A stretch of DNA of 64,000 nt from Martinezella rhizogenes (GCF_000799715.1 NZ_JUHG01000011.1:744001-808000); one strand, 5' to 3'; counted from the first letter of the stretch, positions 37,738 through 49,040 are shown. Translations and numbers: made by a program. The notes: a model not told the origin generated them from the letters alone.

Positions 37738-38888
37738 TCCGCCGGCAATCCATGCGTCACACGGAACTGGGTGCGGTCCTGAGCCCGTTTTTCCGGCCGA
37801 TGGCGCGTCAGAGCCAGGATGAAGCCCGCCGTCACGCAGATGGCGGTCATCGACGAACCGCCATAGGAGATAAGCGGCAGGGTCATGCCCTTGGCCGGGA
37901 GCAGCTGCAGGTTCACGCCGACATTGATGATCGACTGGATGCCGATCTGCAGCACCAAGCCCGCGACGGCAAAGCGGTTGAAGTCGTTCTTTTCCTTGTA
38001 GGCGTGCGACAGCCCGCGCAGTACCAGGAAGGCGAAGATGCAGACCAGGACCATGCAGAAGACGGCGCCGAATTCTTCGGCTGCCACGGAGAAGATGAAG
38101 TCGGTATGGGCGTCCGGAATGATGCGCTTGACGATACCTTCGCCGGGACCGACTCCGAACCAGTTACCGTGAATGATGGCTTCCTTGGCGGTATCCACCT
38201 GAAACGTATCGCCCTCGCCGGTCAGGAACTTGTCGACGCGAAGCGCCACATGCGGAAAAACGTAATAGGCCGTCACGAAACCGCCGGCGCCGAGACCGCC
38301 TAGCACCGAAATCCACAGCCAGGGCATGCCAGCCATGAAGAACATGCCGCCCCAAACGGCGGTGGTGAGGATCGTCTGACCAAGGTCAGGCTGGGCGACG
38401 AGAAGTGCGGCAACGATACCGAAAAGGATAATGGCGAAGAGGTTGCCCGGAATCTCCGGCTGGCGCGCATGCTCGGCAAACAGCCAGGCACAAACGACGA
38501 CGAAGGCCGGCTTCATGAATTCCGACGGCTGGACGGAGAGCGAGGCGATATTGACCCAGCGCCGCGATCCCTTGACCTCGATGCCGAAGAACAAGGCGAA
38601 CAGCATCATTGCCAGTGAGACAATGAGCAGAATGACCGCCGTTCGCCGCACTTGCCGCGGCGTCATGAAGGAGATGCCGATCATCGCCGCGATCGCCGGA
38701 ACCAGGAACAGGGCATGGCGCTTGACGAAATGGAAGGGTTCAAGCCCGATGCGCTCGGCAACAGCGGGCGACGCCGCGAAGGAGAGCATGAAGCCGATAC
38801 CGATCAGCAGGACGAATAATGCCAGGAACACACGGTCGATGGTCCAGAACCATTCGGCCAAGGCCCCACGCTCAACGCGGCTTACCAT
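37734..38888 (-). CDS. ftsW: Lipid II polymerase FtsW (SEDS family)
   Basis: This 384-residue divisome glycosyltransferase has ten helices. LIGIGFMLSFAASPAVAERI (about 24-43), FVKRHALFLVPAI, SRRWVNIASLSVQPSEFMKP (about 110-129), the QPDLGQTILT aspartate (about 170), and LPLISYGGSSM (about 349, conserved SEDS loop) are visible. The ATG at 38888 has GGAGG 9 nt upstream and starts one base after the murD stop; longer starts run into murD. FtsW pairs with FtsI, also in this cluster. Confidence 0.95.
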   Translation of the reverse strand: MVSRVERGALAEWFWTIDRVFLALFVLLIGIGFMLSFAASPAVAERIGLEPFHFVKRHALFLVPAIAAMIGISFMTPRQVRRTAVILLIVSLAMMLFALFFGIEVKGSRRWVNIASLSVQPSEFMKPAFVVVCAWLFAEHARQPEIPGNLFAIILFGIVAALLVAQPDLGQTILTTAVWGGMFFMAGMPWLWISVLGGLGAGGFVTAYYVFPHVALRVDKFLTGEGDTFQVDTAKEAIIHGNWFGVGPGEGIVKRIIPDAHTDFIFSVAAEEFGAVFCMVLVCIFAFLVLRGLSHAYKEKNDFNRFAVAGLVLQIGIQSIINVGVNLQLLPAKGMTLPLISYGGSSMTAICVTAGFILALTRHRPEKRAQDRTQFRVTHGLPAE

Positions 38889-38889
38889 A

Positions 38890-40299
38890 TCATTTGCCTC
38901 CTGTTGCTGAACCAACCAGCATGGTGACACCCTCAATCGCAGCCACATGGCTGACGAAGGCGTCACCCCTGACCTCGAAATTCTTGTATTGGTCGAAGCT
39001 TGCGCAAGCCGGTGACAACATCACCGCCGCGTCATGCTCGTCCCTGTCCGCATCGTCAGCCGCGTGAGCGACCGCGCGCTCCAGCGTGCCGGAAATCTCG
39101 TAGGGCACCTGTTCCCCAAGCGTCGCCGCAAAGGCGGGCGCGGCCTCACCGATCAGATAGGCCTTGGCGATACGCGGAAAGAGCGGCGCTAGCGTCGTGA
39201 TGCCACCCTCTTTCGGCAAGCCGCCGGCAATCCAATAGATGCGATCGTAGCTGGAGAGCGCAGGCGCGGCCGCTTCGGCATTGGTCGCCTTGGAATCATT
39301 GACGAAGACGACGCGACCCCGCCGAGCGACGGGCTGCATGCGATGCTTGAGGCCGGGAAACGATTGGAGCCCGGCACGAATATCATCGGCGGAAATCCCG
39401 ACCGCCAGGCAGGCAGCGATCGCGGCGGCGGCATTCTGCGCATTGTGGCTGCCACGCAATGTCTGGATGCCGTCGAGATTAGCGATCTCCTCGATCGCGC
39501 AGGTCGACGCCTCGATGATGCGGCTGCCTTCCGCGTAAAGCCCATCAGCCAACGCATGCCGGCGCGAAATACGAACAACCTTGGCGCCCGCTCGCTCGAT
39601 GCGGTCGGCGATCAGCGAGGAATAGCTGTCATCAACGCCAACGATGGCCACGCCACTGCCGGCCACCAGCCGTTCCTTGATGTCGGCATAGTGTTGCATC
39701 GTGCCGTGCCGGTCGAGATGATCGGGGGTCAGATTGAGCAGGATACCAGCGGATGGGTCAAGCGTCGGGGCAAGGTCGATCTGATAGGAGGAGCATTCGA
39801 CAACGTAATAACGCTCCGCCTTTGGCGGCTCCAGCGTCAGAATAGCCGTGCCAATATTGCCGCCGAGCTGCGTGTCGCGGCCGCTCGATTGCAGGATATG
39901 GGCGATCAGCGCCGTCGTGGTGGATTTCCCGTTCGTGCCGGTGATGGCGATGAAGGGGCAATCCGGCGCATGCGCCCGCCGCTCCCGAACGAACAGCTCC
40001 ACATCGCCGACGACCTCGACGCTAGCGGCGCGAGCAAGATCGACGGTCCAGTGCGGCTTCGGATGGGTCAGCGGCACGCCCGGCGACAACACGAAGACCG
40101 AGAGCGCGTTCCAGTCGATGGCTCTAAGATCGGCGACCGGAATCCCCTCGGCCAAAGCCTTTGCCACGCTATCGGGATTGTCGTCCCAGGCAGTCACCTC
40201 CGCGCCGCCGGCGACAAGCGCCCGCGCGGTGGCAAAGCCCGAGCCGCCGAGGCCGAACAGAGCGACCTTTTTTCCCTTGAGCGTGGTGACTGGGATCAT
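38890..40299 (-). CDS. murD: UDP-N-acetylmuramoylalanine-D-glutamate ligase
   Basis: This Mur ligase adds D-glutamate. The 469-residue protein begins with [20 protein letters not shown] (about 11-30) and has the P-loop [20 protein letters not shown] (about 117-136), [20 protein letters not shown] (about 184-203), [18 protein letters not shown] (about 327-344) and [11 protein letters not shown] (about 351). It lies 7 nt after mraY and one base before ftsW. Confidence 0.97.
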   Translation of the reverse strand: MIPVTTLKGKKVALFGLGGSGFATARALVAGGAEVTAWDDNPDSVAKALAEGIPVADLRAIDWNALSVFVLSPGVPLTHPKPHWTVDLARAASVEVVGDVELFVRERRAHAPDCPFIAITGTNGKSTTTALIAHILQSSGRDTQLGGNIGTAILTLEPPKAERYYVVECSSYQIDLAPTLDPSAGILLNLTPDHLDRHGTMQHYADIKERLVAGSGVAIVGVDDSYSSLIADRIERAGAKVVRISRRHALADGLYAEGSRIIEASTCAIEEIANLDGIQTLRGSHNAQNAAAAIAACLAVGISADDIRAGLQSFPGLKHRMQPVARRGRVVFVNDSKATNAEAAAPALSSYDRIYWIAGGLPKEGGITTLAPLFPRIAKAYLIGEAAPAFAATLGEQVPYEISGTLERAVAHAADDADRDEHDAAVMLSPACASFDQYKNFEVRGDAFVSHVAAIEGVTMLVGSATGGK

Positions 40300-40306
40300 C
40301 GCCGCC

Positions 40307-41428
40307 TCACCGGAGTTTCAAGGTGGAGAGGCCGACCATCGCCAGGATGACCGCGACGATCCAGAAGCGCACGACCACCTGGCTTTCCGTCCATCCCTTC
40401 TTTTCGAAGTGATGGTGGATCGGCGCCATCAGGAAGACGCGACGCCTGGTCATTTTGAAGAAGCCAACCTGGATGATCACCGAAAGCGCCTCCAGCACGA
40501 AGAGACCGCCGATGATCGCCATGACGATCTCATGCTTGGTGGCAACCGCCACCGAGCCGATCAGGCCGCCGAGCGCCAGCGAACCGGTATCGCCCATGAA
40601 AATGGCGGCCGGCGGCGCGTTGAACCAGAGGAACCCAAGACCGGCGCCGATAACAGCGCCAAGCACCACGGCCAATTCGCCGGTGCCGGGCACGAAGTTG
40701 ATTGCCAGATAGTCGGCAAAGACGAAGTTGCCGGCGAGATAGGAGATGACGCCGAAGGACGCCGCGGCGATCATGACCGGCACGATGGCAAGCCCATCGA
40801 GCCCGTCGGTCAGGTTCACCGCATTACCGGCGGAAACGATGACGAAAGCACCGAACAACACGAAGAACATGCCGAGATTGAGCATAAAGCTCTTGAAGAA
40901 CGGGAAGGCGACGGACGAACCGAAAGTCGAGCCGGCGGGACCGGAGGACAGCGCCGTGTTCATCATGAAGTAGACAGCGATCGCGGCAATGACGAATTCG
41001 ATGCCAAGGCGGGCGCGACCGGAAAAGCCCTTGTCGCTCTGCTTCGTAACCTTGAGATAATCATCATAGAAACCGATGGCGCCGAAACCCAGGGTGACGA
41101 GCAAAGTCGCAACCACGTAGACGTTGGCAAGATCGGCCCACAGCAACGACGACACCACGATCCCCGCTAGGATCATCAGCCCGCCCATCGTCGGCGTACC
41201 GGCCTTCTTGAAGTGGGTCTGCGGGCCATCGGCGCGAATCGGCTGCCCCCTGCCCTGGCGCACGCGCAGTGAGGAAATGATTCGTGGTCCGAAGAGGAAT
41301 ACGATAAACGCCGAGGTGAACAAGGCGCCGCCTGTGCGGAACGTGATGTATCTGAACAGATTGAGAAATCTGAAGTGGGTACTGAAAAAATGAATATGGT
41401 CCGACAGTTCGGCAAGCCAGATTAGCAT
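40307..41428 (-). CDS. mraY: Phospho-N-acetylmuramoyl-pentapeptide transferase
   Basis: This integral membrane enzyme transfers phospho-MurNAc-pentapeptide to undecaprenyl phosphate, making lipid I. The 373-residue protein has ten helices. Conserved loops: [20 protein letters not shown] (about 76-95), FYDDYLKV aspartates (about 119), [15 protein letters not shown] (about 196, catalytic Asp) and [19 protein letters not shown] (about 335-353). It lies 11 nt after murF, with AAAGGG before its ATG. Confidence 0.97.
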   Translation of the reverse strand: MLIWLAELSDHIHFFSTHFRFLNLFRYITFRTGGALFTSAFIVFLFGPRIISSLRVRQGRGQPIRADGPQTHFKKAGTPTMGGLMILAGIVVSSLLWADLANVYVVATLLVTLGFGAIGFYDDYLKVTKQSDKGFSGRARLGIEFVIAAIAVYFMMNTALSSGPAGSTFGSSVAFPFFKSFMLNLGMFFVLFGAFVIVSAGNAVNLTDGLDGLAIVPVMIAAASFGVISYLAGNFVFADYLAINFVPGTGELAVVLGAVIGAGLGFLWFNAPPAAIFMGDTGSLALGGLIGSVAVATKHEIVMAIIGGLFVLEALSVIIQVGFFKMTRRRVFLMAPIHHHFEKKGWTESQVVVRFWIVAVILAMVGLSTLKLR

Positions 41429-41439
41429 ACGAGCCCTTT

Positions 41440-42900
41440 CTAAAGCCCCTGATGGGAGTGGGGCTCCGTGTCGGAGAATGCTGGAAACTTGTCAAGCAAA
41501 GCCGTCACGATCTTCCCGAAACCTGTCCCCAGCGACGATTTCACCATCAAGACGTCGCCAGGGGCGACGGAATTGAGTACGAATTCCGAGAGCTCTTCCG
41601 TGTTCTCGCGGTATTCGACATAAACACTTTCCGGCAGCGCATCCCTTAGCGCCGCCATCTCCGGACCCGCCAGCCAGACATGCTCAATGCCGGCCGCAAG
41701 CAGCGGCCCGGCAAGGTTGGCATGCACCCTCTGGGCATAATCCCCCATTTCCAGCATGTCGCCGAGAACGGCGATCCGCCTGCCCGCCCTGCTGCCGACA
41801 TTTGCATCCGGCGATGACGTCGCCAAAAGCGCGATAGCCGCGCGCATGGAAGCAGGGTTTGCGTTGTAACTTTCATCGATCAGCGTGAAGTAGCCGTTGC
41901 CGACTATTCGCTTGTGGCGCTGCCCCCTGCCCTTTGCGGCCTGTAGCGTCGCCAGCGCATCGATCGCCTTGTCGAGATCGGCATCGACCAGCATCACAGC
42001 CCCAAGGGCGGCTAGCGCGTTTTCCGCGATATGCCGTCCGGGCGCGCCGATCGCCACTTCCATCGTCTCGCCGCCGATCGTCAGCCACAGCGTCGAATTT
42101 TCTTCCGAGGCATTGAACTCCGCCAGCCGCACATCCGCCTTGGCGTGCTGGCCGAAGCTATGCACATGCTCGACACCGGCGGCCAATGCGGCCCGCTCCA
42201 GAAATTCGAACTGGTCGTTGTCGCGGTTGAGGATGACATGACCACCCGGCACGACGCCGTCGAAGATCTCCGCCTTGGCGGCGGCTATTTCCGTGATGCT
42301 CTTGAAATTGCCGAGATGAGCCGGCGCGATCGTGGTAACGATCGCCACATGCGGTTGCACCATCCTGGCAAGCGGCCGGATCTCCTCCGGATGGTTCATC
42401 CCGACTTCGAAGACCCCGAAGTCCGTATCCTCGGGCATGCGCGCCAAAGTCAGCGGCACGCCCCAGTGATTGTTGAAGGAGGCGACGGAGGCATGCACCT
42501 TGCCGGAAGGCAAGAGCGTCTGGCGCAGCATTTCCTTAGTCGTCGTCTTGCCGACCGATCCAGTGACGGCGATGATTTTCGCCTGTGTGCGCTGACGGGC
42601 GGCAACACCCAATCTCCCGAGCGCCGCCAGGACGTCGTCGACAACGATCTTCGGCACAGTCAGCCGACCCATGGCCGGTAGCCGCGCCTCGCTGATGACG
42701 ATCAACGCCGCGCCATTGGCCATCGCCAGGTTCGCATAGTCATGGCCATCGACACGATCGCCCTTGATAGCGAAGAAAGCTTCGCCGGGCTTGATCGAGC
42801 GGCTATCGATGGAAATCCCCGTAATGCCTTCAGGCATCGCCCCGAAGGAGCGGCCTACAATGGCGGCGATCATGTCTTCAGTTGTCCAAAGCCAGCTCAA
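41440..42900 (-). CDS. murF: UDP-MurNAc-tripeptide-D-Ala-D-Ala ligase
   Basis: This Mur ligase adds D-Ala-D-Ala, supplied by Ddl. The 486-residue protein has [20 protein letters not shown] (about 28-47), the P-loop [20 protein letters not shown] (about 109-128), [20 protein letters not shown] (about 165-184), [20 protein letters not shown] (about 333-352) and [10 protein letters not shown] (about 372). Its start overlaps the murE stop by 4 nt. Confidence 0.97.
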   Translation of the reverse strand: MSWLWTTEDMIAAIVGRSFGAMPEGITGISIDSRSIKPGEAFFAIKGDRVDGHDYANLAMANGAALIVISEARLPAMGRLTVPKIVVDDVLAALGRLGVAARQRTQAKIIAVTGSVGKTTTKEMLRQTLLPSGKVHASVASFNNHWGVPLTLARMPEDTDFGVFEVGMNHPEEIRPLARMVQPHVAIVTTIAPAHLGNFKSITEIAAAKAEIFDGVVPGGHVILNRDNDQFEFLERAALAAGVEHVHSFGQHAKADVRLAEFNASEENSTLWLTIGGETMEVAIGAPGRHIAENALAALGAVMLVDADLDKAIDALATLQAAKGRGQRHKRIVGNGYFTLIDESYNANPASMRAAIALLATSSPDANVGSRAGRRIAVLGDMLEMGDYAQRVHANLAGPLLAAGIEHVWLAGPEMAALRDALPESVYVEYRENTEELSEFVLNSVAPGDVLMVKSSLGTGFGKIVTALLDKFPAFSDTEPHSHQGL

Positions 42901-44360
42901 GACTTTACCTCCTCCAATGCTTTGTGCAGTTCGGCATGGTCGGAGAAAGGCAGCGTAATGCTGCCGATCGTCTGACCTTCCTCATGCCCCTTGCCCGCGA
43001 CAATCAACGTGTCACCGGATTTCAACATGCTAACCGCCTCGCGGATCGCCTCGGCGCGATCGGCGATCTCGGTGGCGCAGGATGCCGCCGCCATGATCTC
43101 GGCGCGGATCGCCGCCGGCTCTTCCGAGCGCGGATTGTCATCGGTGACGATGACCACGTCGGCCAGACGGCAGGCAATTTCGCCCATGATCGGCCGCTTG
43201 CCGCGATCGCGGTCACCGCCGCAACCGAAGACGACAATGATGCGGCCGGTGGTGAACGGCCGTACGGAATTCAGCACATTTTCCAAGGCATCCGGCTTAT
43301 GCGCGTAGTCGACATAGGCAAGCGCGCCGTCATGGGTATGGCCGACAAGCTCCAACCGACCGGCAGCGCCCACGAGCTTTTCCAGCGCCGCCATGGCAAC
43401 CGGCGCGGAAACGCCGGTGGATATGGCAAGGCCCGCCGCGACAAGCGCGTTGGCAACTTGGAAATCGCCGGCAAGGGGAATGTGAATCTCGAAAATGTCG
43501 TCGCCGACATGGACTTCCGCGATCTGCTTGTGACGGAAATGCTCGACGCGCTTCAGCGCCAGGAATTCGCCCTTGCGGCCGACGGTGCGTATGTCCTGCC
43601 CGGCATCGCGCGCGGCGGCAATCGCCTCGCCCGACCATGGGTCATCGGCAAAGATAACAGCCGGCGAGCCCTTGGGCAGCAGATCCCGGAACAGGCGCAT
43701 CTTGGCGGCCATGTAATCCTCGACCGTCGGATGATAGTCCATGTGGTCGCGGCCAAGATTGGTGAATGCGGCGGCGGCCAGCCTGACGCCATCGAGGCGG
43801 AATTGGTCGAGGCCGTGACTGGAGGCTTCCATCGCCGCATGGGTCACGCCTTCGTCGGCAAGCGCTGCGAGCAATTGGTGCAGCGATACCGGATCAGGCG
43901 TCGTCAGCGAGCCGTAATCGTTGCGTGTCGGCGACACGACGCCGGTCGTGCCGATCATCGCGGCCGGATGACCGGCATATGCCCAGATCTGACGGGTGAA
44001 GGAAGCAACCGAGGTCTTACCGGCGGTGCCAGTGACGGCAACCATCGTTTCGGGCTGCTTGCCATAAAAGCGTGAAGCGGCAACGGCGAGAAAACGGCGT
44101 GGCTCTGCAACGGTCAGAAGCGGCGCGCCAACTGCGGCTGCACCATGGCCGGCGACAACAACGGATGCGCCACGCGAAACAGCATCGGCAATGAAACTTG
44201 CGCCGTCAGCCTTCGTGCCGGCGACAGCGACGAACGCCATGCCCGGTGCAACCTTGCGACTGTCGGCGGAAAGGCCAGTTATCTCGATATCGCCAAGTGT
44301 CCCGCCGACCTGTCCGTTGAGTTCCGGAAACGCATTTCCGGCAATGTCCCGCAAGTTCAT
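42897..44360 (-). CDS. murE: UDP-MurNAc-L-Ala-D-Glu:meso-diaminopimelate ligase
   Basis: This Mur ligase adds the third residue of the stem peptide. The 487-residue protein has [20 protein letters not shown] (about 27-46), the P-loop [20 protein letters not shown] (about 108-127), [15 protein letters not shown] (about 175), and DNPRSEEP (about 408), whose DNPR sequence marks meso-diaminopimelate rather than lysine specificity. I prefer the ATG at 44360, just before family-like sequence, over a GTG at 44423 without a ribosome site. Confidence 0.97.
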   Translation of the reverse strand: MNLRDIAGNAFPELNGQVGGTLGDIEITGLSADSRKVAPGMAFVAVAGTKADGASFIADAVSRGASVVVAGHGAAAVGAPLLTVAEPRRFLAVAASRFYGKQPETMVAVTGTAGKTSVASFTRQIWAYAGHPAAMIGTTGVVSPTRNDYGSLTTPDPVSLHQLLAALADEGVTHAAMEASSHGLDQFRLDGVRLAAAAFTNLGRDHMDYHPTVEDYMAAKMRLFRDLLPKGSPAVIFADDPWSGEAIAAARDAGQDIRTVGRKGEFLALKRVEHFRHKQIAEVHVGDDIFEIHIPLAGDFQVANALVAAGLAISTGVSAPVAMAALEKLVGAAGRLELVGHTHDGALAYVDYAHKPDALENVLNSVRPFTTGRIIVVFGCGGDRDRGKRPIMGEIACRLADVVIVTDDNPRSEEPAAIRAEIMAAASCATEIADRAEAIREAVSMLKSGDTLIVAGKGHEEGQTIGSITLPFSDHAELHKALEEVKS

Positions 44361-44425
44361 CGAATATACTTTTCGTTTTTGATCAGTCCGCCCTCTCGCG
44401 AATCGACCCGTGTATTCTTTCACGC

Positions 44426-46177
44426 TTAATAAGACACCAGCAAGGCCGAGTTATCTTTTCCAAAGCTGGGCTGTATTCCGAGGATCGGCGCGGCCCGCGC
44501 GATGATATCGCGGGCGATCGGCGCCGCCGTGAAGGCCGAGATCGTGCCGCCATGCTCGCCGGTCTTCGGCTCGTCGCAGAAGGTCATGATGATGTATTGC
44601 GGATTGTCGATCGGGAAGACCGCCAGGAAGGTGTTGAAGTTCAGCGTATTCGAATAGCGACCGTGGACGACCTTGTCGGCCGTTCCGGTCTTGCTGCCAA
44701 CATCGTAGCCCGGCACGCGGGCGGCGCGGCCGGATCCCTTGGAGCCGTTGAAGTCGAGCAGGAAGCGGACGTTGTCGCTGGTGCTCTTCTTGATAACGGT
44801 TTTCGCGACCGCGTCGGCTTCAGAGCGGGTACGCGGCAGGAAGGTCGGCTCAATCAGCTTGCCGCCATTGACAAGGGCGGCACCGGCAACGGCCGTCTGC
44901 AACGGCGTGGTGGAGACGCCGTGGCCGAAGGAAATGGTGATCGAGTTGATCTTCTTCCACACACGCGGCTGGCTCGGCGCCTTCACTTCAGGCAGCTCGG
45001 TGTTCATCTTGGTGAGCAGCCCTATGCGGGTCAGGAATTCCTTGTGGCCGTCGATACCGACGAGATCGGCGATCTTCGCCGTGCCGATGTTGGAGGAATA
45101 CTGGAAGATTTCCGGAACGGTCAGCACACGACGCTGGCCATGAAAATCCTTGATAGTGAAACCGCCGATACGGATCGGGTTGGTGGCATCGAAGGCGTCG
45201 CGCAGCGTGACTTTGCCGGAATCGAACGCCATGGCCATGGTGAAGGTCTTGAAGGTCGAGCCCATTTCGAAGGTGCCGTTCGTCATGCGGTTGAGCCAGC
45301 CTTCCGTGGCACCCTCGTTCGGATAGTTCGGATCGAAATCGGGAGCCGACGCCATCGCGATCACTTCGCCGGTGTGAACGTCGAGCACTGCCGCACCCGC
45401 GCCCTTCGCCTGGAAGTTATTGACCGCGTTGACGACGGCGTCATGCACGATGTCCTGCACGCGCAGATCGATCGAGAGCTTGACCGGCTGCAACGGCTGA
45501 TCGTTGGTCATGCCTGCGGCCGCGAGATCGGCGAGCCCCTGGTCGTCAATGTACTTCTCCATCCCGGCGACACCGCGATTGTCGATGTTGACATAGCCGA
45601 GAATGTGGGCGGCGGTGGAGCCGCCCGGATAGAAGCGGCGCTTCTCGGGGCGGAAGCCAATGCCGGGAATGCCGAGTGCCAGGATCTGGCTCTGCTGCTT
45701 CGGCGTCAACTGACGGCGAAGCCAGGCAAAATGCGAAGTCTTCACCGCGAGCTTCTTGTAGGTGCCCTTGGTGTCGAGATCAGGCAGAACAGTCCGCAAC
45801 TCCTCGACCGCTTCGTCGGGATCGATGATCTTGTTCGGCTCAGCAAACAGCGACACGGTGCGGATATCGGTCGCAAGCAGCGCGCCGTTGCGGTCGACAA
45901 TGTCGGGTCGCGATGCCATCAGCCGGTCCGGTGGCAGGATGCTCGACGTCGTATCCGGCGCCGTCATGGCGAACTGGGCAAGACGACCGCCGATAACGCA
46001 GTAGACAACGGCAAAGCTTGCAACCAGCAGAACGACCCGGCTCTTGGCCTGATTGGACTTGCGCTTGCGAGCGCCCTCGAAGGTCGAATTGCCGGTACCG
46101 CTTGGGCGATTGTTGCCGTCGGTGGAGAAGTGGGCCTTGCTCTTCAAGACCATGATGCGCGAAAGGAATGACATCAC
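44426..46177 (-). CDS. ftsI: Peptidoglycan transpeptidase FtsI (PBP3)
   Basis: This divisome class B penicillin-binding protein crosslinks septal wall. The 583-residue protein has a basic cytoplasmic start, one membrane helix ([19 protein letters not shown], about 48-66), a pedestal with [16 protein letters not shown] (about 89), and the transpeptidase domain with GSTFK (SxxK, about 305), YSSN (SxN, about 360) and [10 protein letters not shown] (KTG, about 495). Its ATG overlaps the ftsL stop by 4 nt. It partners with FtsW. Confidence 0.97.
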   Translation of the reverse strand: MMSFLSRIMVLKSKAHFSTDGNNRPSGTGNSTFEGARKRKSNQAKSRVVLLVASFAVVYCVIGGRLAQFAMTAPDTTSSILPPDRLMASRPDIVDRNGALLATDIRTVSLFAEPNKIIDPDEAVEELRTVLPDLDTKGTYKKLAVKTSHFAWLRRQLTPKQQSQILALGIPGIGFRPEKRRFYPGGSTAAHILGYVNIDNRGVAGMEKYIDDQGLADLAAAGMTNDQPLQPVKLSIDLRVQDIVHDAVVNAVNNFQAKGAGAAVLDVHTGEVIAMASAPDFDPNYPNEGATEGWLNRMTNGTFEMGSTFKTFTMAMAFDSGKVTLRDAFDATNPIRIGGFTIKDFHGQRRVLTVPEIFQYSSNIGTAKIADLVGIDGHKEFLTRIGLLTKMNTELPEVKAPSQPRVWKKINSITISFGHGVSTTPLQTAVAGAALVNGGKLIEPTFLPRTRSEADAVAKTVIKKSTSDNVRFLLDFNGSKGSGRAARVPGYDVGSKTGTADKVVHGRYSNTLNFNTFLAVFPIDNPQYIIMTFCDEPKTGEHGGTISAFTAAPIARDIIARAAPILGIQPSFGKDNSALLVSY

Positions 46178-46725
46178 TCGTCCACCGATCCTGTTGCGAT
46201 ATTGTCGATATCCTGTTTCTTGCGCTTCGCCAGCGACGGTTGCTTGGCGGCCGGACGCGGCGCGGGAGCGGAGGCGACATCGGCGATAGCCTTCCTGATC
46301 GCCGCATCCGTCGTATCGCTATTCTTCGCAGCCGCGGCAGCAGTCACCTTGCCGCTGCTCGTCTTGGCGCCACCGGCCTTGGCATTCCCTGACGTCGTAT
46401 CATCCTTGGCATCGGCGACGATTTCCGGCGGAAGCTGCGTGCGCAGCATCGGCAACTCGCTCGGCTGCACGATTGCGGTCGAGAGCGTCGGCTGCAGCTT
46501 GAGTTCGCTATTGTAGTTGTTGACCAGCCGCTCCAGGCGGTTCGGCTGAACGACCAGCGCCCAGTCCGCCTTCAGAAGCTCGATCGTGTCCTTCTCCAGC
46601 TTGATCTCGGATTCAAGGCGATGAACCTCCTCGAGCTTCAGCTCGGCACGATGCTTGATCGTGTAGGTGATACTGGCCGTTGCCGTCATGACGCCAATCA
46701 GAACGATGTCAAAAGTCCTCAGCAT
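46174..46725 (-). CDS. ftsL: Cell division protein FtsL (bitopic, extended tail)
   Basis: This 183-residue protein has a short cytoplasmic start and one helix (FDIVLIGVMTATASITYTI, about 4-22). A periplasmic coiled-coil follows (AELKLEEVHRLESEIKLEKD, about 26-45), then the conserved LLKADWALVVQPNRLERLV (about 49-67). The tail (about 105-183) is Ala/Lys/Ser-rich and much longer than in E. coli FtsL (121 residues). GGAGG lies 6 nt before the ATG. Its start follows one base after the rsmH stop and its stop overlaps ftsI. FtsL with FtsB and FtsQ activates FtsWI. Confidence 0.9.
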   Translation of the reverse strand: MLRTFDIVLIGVMTATASITYTIKHRAELKLEEVHRLESEIKLEKDTIELLKADWALVVQPNRLERLVNNYNSELKLQPTLSTAIVQPSELPMLRTQLPPEIVADAKDDTTSGNAKAGGAKTSSGKVTAAAAAKNSDTTDAAIRKAIADVASAPAPRPAAKQPSLAKRKKQDIDNIATGSVDE

Positions 46726-46726
46726 A

Positions 46727-47752
46727 TCAACCTCCGAGCTTTCCGAGACTGGCGAGATTGGGCAGATCGAAGATCGATAGATCGGCGGCTTCAGCCGGCA
46801 CGCTGGTGCGAAGACCGGCGCGCAGCTTGGCCGAACGCGACCGCGGATTGATCTCCGCCTCGGCATCACTAGCCGAAATCATCGGCTTGCCGATCGGGTC
46901 GAAGGTTGCCAGCCGCTCATGCACCACGGGCATATGGCGAGAACCGCCGGCGCGGCCGGAACGGTCGGCGAAGAACTTCTTGACGATGCGATCCTCCAGC
47001 GAATGGAACGTGACGACCACCAGACGGCCGCCCGGCTTCAGCGCCCGCTCGGCGGCAAACAGCGCCTGCGCCAGCTCGCCAAGCTCGTCGTTGACGAAGA
47101 TGCGCAATGCCTGGAAAACGCGGGTTGCCGGATGAATCTTGTCCTTGGCCTTTCGTGGCGTGACGATTTCGATCAGACCGGCAAGATCGCGGGTCGTGAC
47201 GAAGGGCGCTTCCGCCCGGCGCTTTTCGATCGCATGCGCGATCCGGGGAGCTTGCTTTTCCTCGCCGAGAAAGACGAAAATGCGGATGAGATCGGCAAGC
47301 TTGGCATGATTGACGACATCGGCCGCCGACACGCCGCTTGCCGACATGCGCATGTCGAGCGGGCCGTTCTTGCTGAACGAGAAGCCACGCTCGGCCTCAT
47401 CGAGCTGCATGGAGGAAACGCCGATATCGAGCACAATACCGTCGAGCCCACCCTGAGGAGCGTGATCGGCGAGCTGCGAAAACTGCGATTGAATGAGCGT
47501 AAGATGACCCGCATGCGCGGCGACCATCGCCTGCCCCGCGGCGATCGCCGAGGGATCCCGATCGAGCGCGATCACGTCGGCGCCGGCCGAAAGGATTGCC
47601 GAGGTATAACCGCCGGCACCGAACGTGCCATCGAGAATAACTTTCCCGGCCGCTGGTGCGAGCGCCTCAAGCACCTCAGCGAGAAGAACCGGAATGTGGC
47701 GAACCGGTCCGCCATCGGCATCAGTCAAACCTCCGCCAGAATTCGCCGCCAT
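46727..47752 (-). CDS. rsmH: 16S rRNA (cytosine-1402-N4) methyltransferase
   Basis: This SAM-dependent enzyme (formerly MraW) methylates N4 of C1402 in the ribosomal P site. The 341-residue protein has [20 protein letters not shown] (about 19-38), [14 protein letters not shown] (about 40-53, SAM site), [20 protein letters not shown] (about 103-122), and [17 protein letters not shown] (about 255-271). The frame stays open upstream through mraZ DNA on another frame, but only the ATG at 47752, with GGGGAAG upstream, begins family-like sequence. It lies 14 nt after mraZ. Confidence 0.96.
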   Translation of the reverse strand: MAANSGGGLTDADGGPVRHIPVLLAEVLEALAPAAGKVILDGTFGAGGYTSAILSAGADVIALDRDPSAIAAGQAMVAAHAGHLTLIQSQFSQLADHAPQGGLDGIVLDIGVSSMQLDEAERGFSFSKNGPLDMRMSASGVSAADVVNHAKLADLIRIFVFLGEEKQAPRIAHAIEKRRAEAPFVTTRDLAGLIEIVTPRKAKDKIHPATRVFQALRIFVNDELGELAQALFAAERALKPGGRLVVVTFHSLEDRIVKKFFADRSGRAGGSRHMPVVHERLATFDPIGKPMISASDAEAEINPRSRSAKLRAGLRTSVPAEAADLSIFDLPNLASLGKLGG

Positions 47753-47766
47753 TCCGCTTCCCCGTT

Positions 47767-48207
47767 CTATTCCGAGCGCCGCCCCGCCAGCTTGCGCTCC
47801 TCTCGTGCCTGCGCCTGCAAGACCTGAAAGGCCTCCGGCTGCCACAATTGAAAATGGTCCGCCCGACCGACAAAGGTCACCTCGTTGGTGATACCGGTGA
47901 AGCCCCGGATAAAATCCGTGACCATCAACCGCCCTTCCGCATCGAGCTTCATGAAGACCCCGCCCCCGTGAATGAGGAGCGACATCTGGTTCGCCGCCGG
48001 CGAAAACGGATCCTCCACCGCAATCTGCCGCTCGAACCGATCGAGCAGATCGAGGCCGCCGACGCTGATCGCCGGGAACACAAAATCCTGGAAACAATAC
48101 AGCTCCTGAATATTGCGCTCCGCCAGCACGGACCGAAACGCCGCCGGCACGGATACCCGGCCCTTGGCATCGACCCTGTTGGTCGCATTCGACAGGAAGC
48201 GGTTCAT
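47767..48207 (-). CDS. mraZ: Transcriptional regulator MraZ
   Basis: This 146-residue DNA-binding protein has two MraZ/AbrB-like domains. [15 protein letters not shown] (about 11-25) is the first DxxGR motif and [16 protein letters not shown] (about 85-100) the second. MraZ binds repeats upstream of its own operon and represses the dcw genes. An array matching that kind of site is at 48384-48420. The ATG at 48207 opens directly on family sequence. It is the first gene of the dcw cluster. Confidence 0.95.
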   Translation of the reverse strand: MNRFLSNATNRVDAKGRVSVPAAFRSVLAERNIQELYCFQDFVFPAISVGGLDLLDRFERQIAVEDPFSPAANQMSLLIHGGGVFMKLDAEGRLMVTDFIRGFTGITNEVTFVGRADHFQLWQPEAFQVLQAQAREERKLAGRRSE

Positions 48208-48381
48208 GACGCGAAACACCCGTTCCCCATGACCTGCGGGCAACTACTCGCCCACAGACACAGCCAAAATCGGACACAGCTTCGCAAGCCGAAAGAACGA
48301 ACACTCTTCCGACGCCTCCTTGAAGGGAGGTATCATGGCTTTGCGATGAATGGGCACTGATTTGCCCTTGTGCAATGTGCT

Positions 48382-48420
48382 TTTGGGATACCATGGGACC
48401 ATATGGGCGTCAATGGGATG
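48382..48420. promoter_or_regulatory. MraZ operator array, four TGGG repeats
   Basis: TGGG occurs at 48384, 48394, 48404 and 48414 on the plus strand, exactly 10 bases apart. E. coli MraZ binds TGGGN direct repeats separated by 5 nt, the same 10-nt period. The array is about 177 nt upstream of the mraZ start, in the 430-base gap between mraZ and rnpB. Orientation relative to the gene is reversed here; its effect is unknown. Confidence 0.78.
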
Positions 48421-48515
48421 AAGCCACGGAGACGTGGCCACAGCCTGAATATTCATAAGCCGTTAAGTTTAACGAAAGGTTATGATCGCCCTGAACGGGT
48501 GCTCCAAAACGGTTT

Positions 48516-48533
48516 GTTTTCACAGGTGAAAAC
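48516..48533. promoter_or_regulatory. 18-bp palindrome GTTTTCAC-AG-GTGAAAAC
   Basis: Perfect 8-bp arms with a 2-bp spacer, between rnpB and the MraZ array. The shape is that of a dimeric repressor site. It lies upstream of mraZ and downstream of rnpB. No cognate regulator is identified. Confidence 0.4.
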
Positions 48534-48637
48534 GCCTTCTCCTGGTATGGCGGAGAGGCCCCGAACCAAAGCTTCTGGCCTTTTGAAAAATGTTTTCGCA
48601 AGGCGGATGACCAGGCATCGGCGACGCGAAGGATGAT

Positions 48638-49040
48638 TTGCCAGTTGGCCTGTAAGCCGGGTTCTGTATGGCTCCGACCGAGGCCGGAACGTGGCAGCCA
48701 TTCATCTGGGACGACGCTTGCGCGCCGCCTCATGCAACCCACCCGGATGACCGGCCCGGAAACGGGCTGGAGCGCTCTCGCGCTCCGCGTCATCCCTATT
48801 CGGTTTTGCTCCCGGTGGGGTTTACCGTGCCGTCGCTGTTTCCAGAGACGCGGTGGGCTCTTACCCCACCCTTTCACCCTTACCCGATCCAAAGATCAGG
48901 CGGTTTGCTTTCTGTGGCACTTTCCCTGAGGTCGCCCTCGCCGGACGTTATCCGGCACCGTGTTTCCGTGGAGCCCGGACTTTCCTCCCCCTACCGCCTT
49001 TCGGCATTGGTAAAGCGCGGCTGCCCGGCCAACTGGCAGA
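48638..49040 (-). ncRNA. rnpB: RNase P RNA (type A)
   Basis: The catalytic RNA of RNase P, which matures tRNA 5' ends. On the minus strand the universally conserved GAGGAAAGTCCGGGCTCC core is at about 48988-48970 and CCACAGAAA at about 48918-48909. The terminal P1 helix is evident: TGCCAGTTGGCC (5' arm, 49038-49027) pairs perfectly with GGCCAACTGGCA (3' arm, 48650-48639). ACAGAACCCGGCTTAC near the 3' end is also typical. Length about 403 nt. Ends are inferred from P1. It reads toward mraZ, about 220 nt upstream of the MraZ array. Confidence 0.95.

Noticed and set aside
44552..46171. 539-codon plus-strand frame
   Set aside because: Antisense to ftsI, whose transpeptidase motifs are all intact.
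47753..48394. Open extension of the rsmH frame upstream of 47752, which would give a 555-residue protein
   Set aside because: It reads through mraZ in a different frame, has no family similarity, and a good ribosome site and family-like sequence begin at 47752.
48410..48892. 160-codon minus-strand frame over the rnpB 3' half
   Set aside because: The DNA is RNase P RNA with conserved core and P1 helix; the frame is a by-product.
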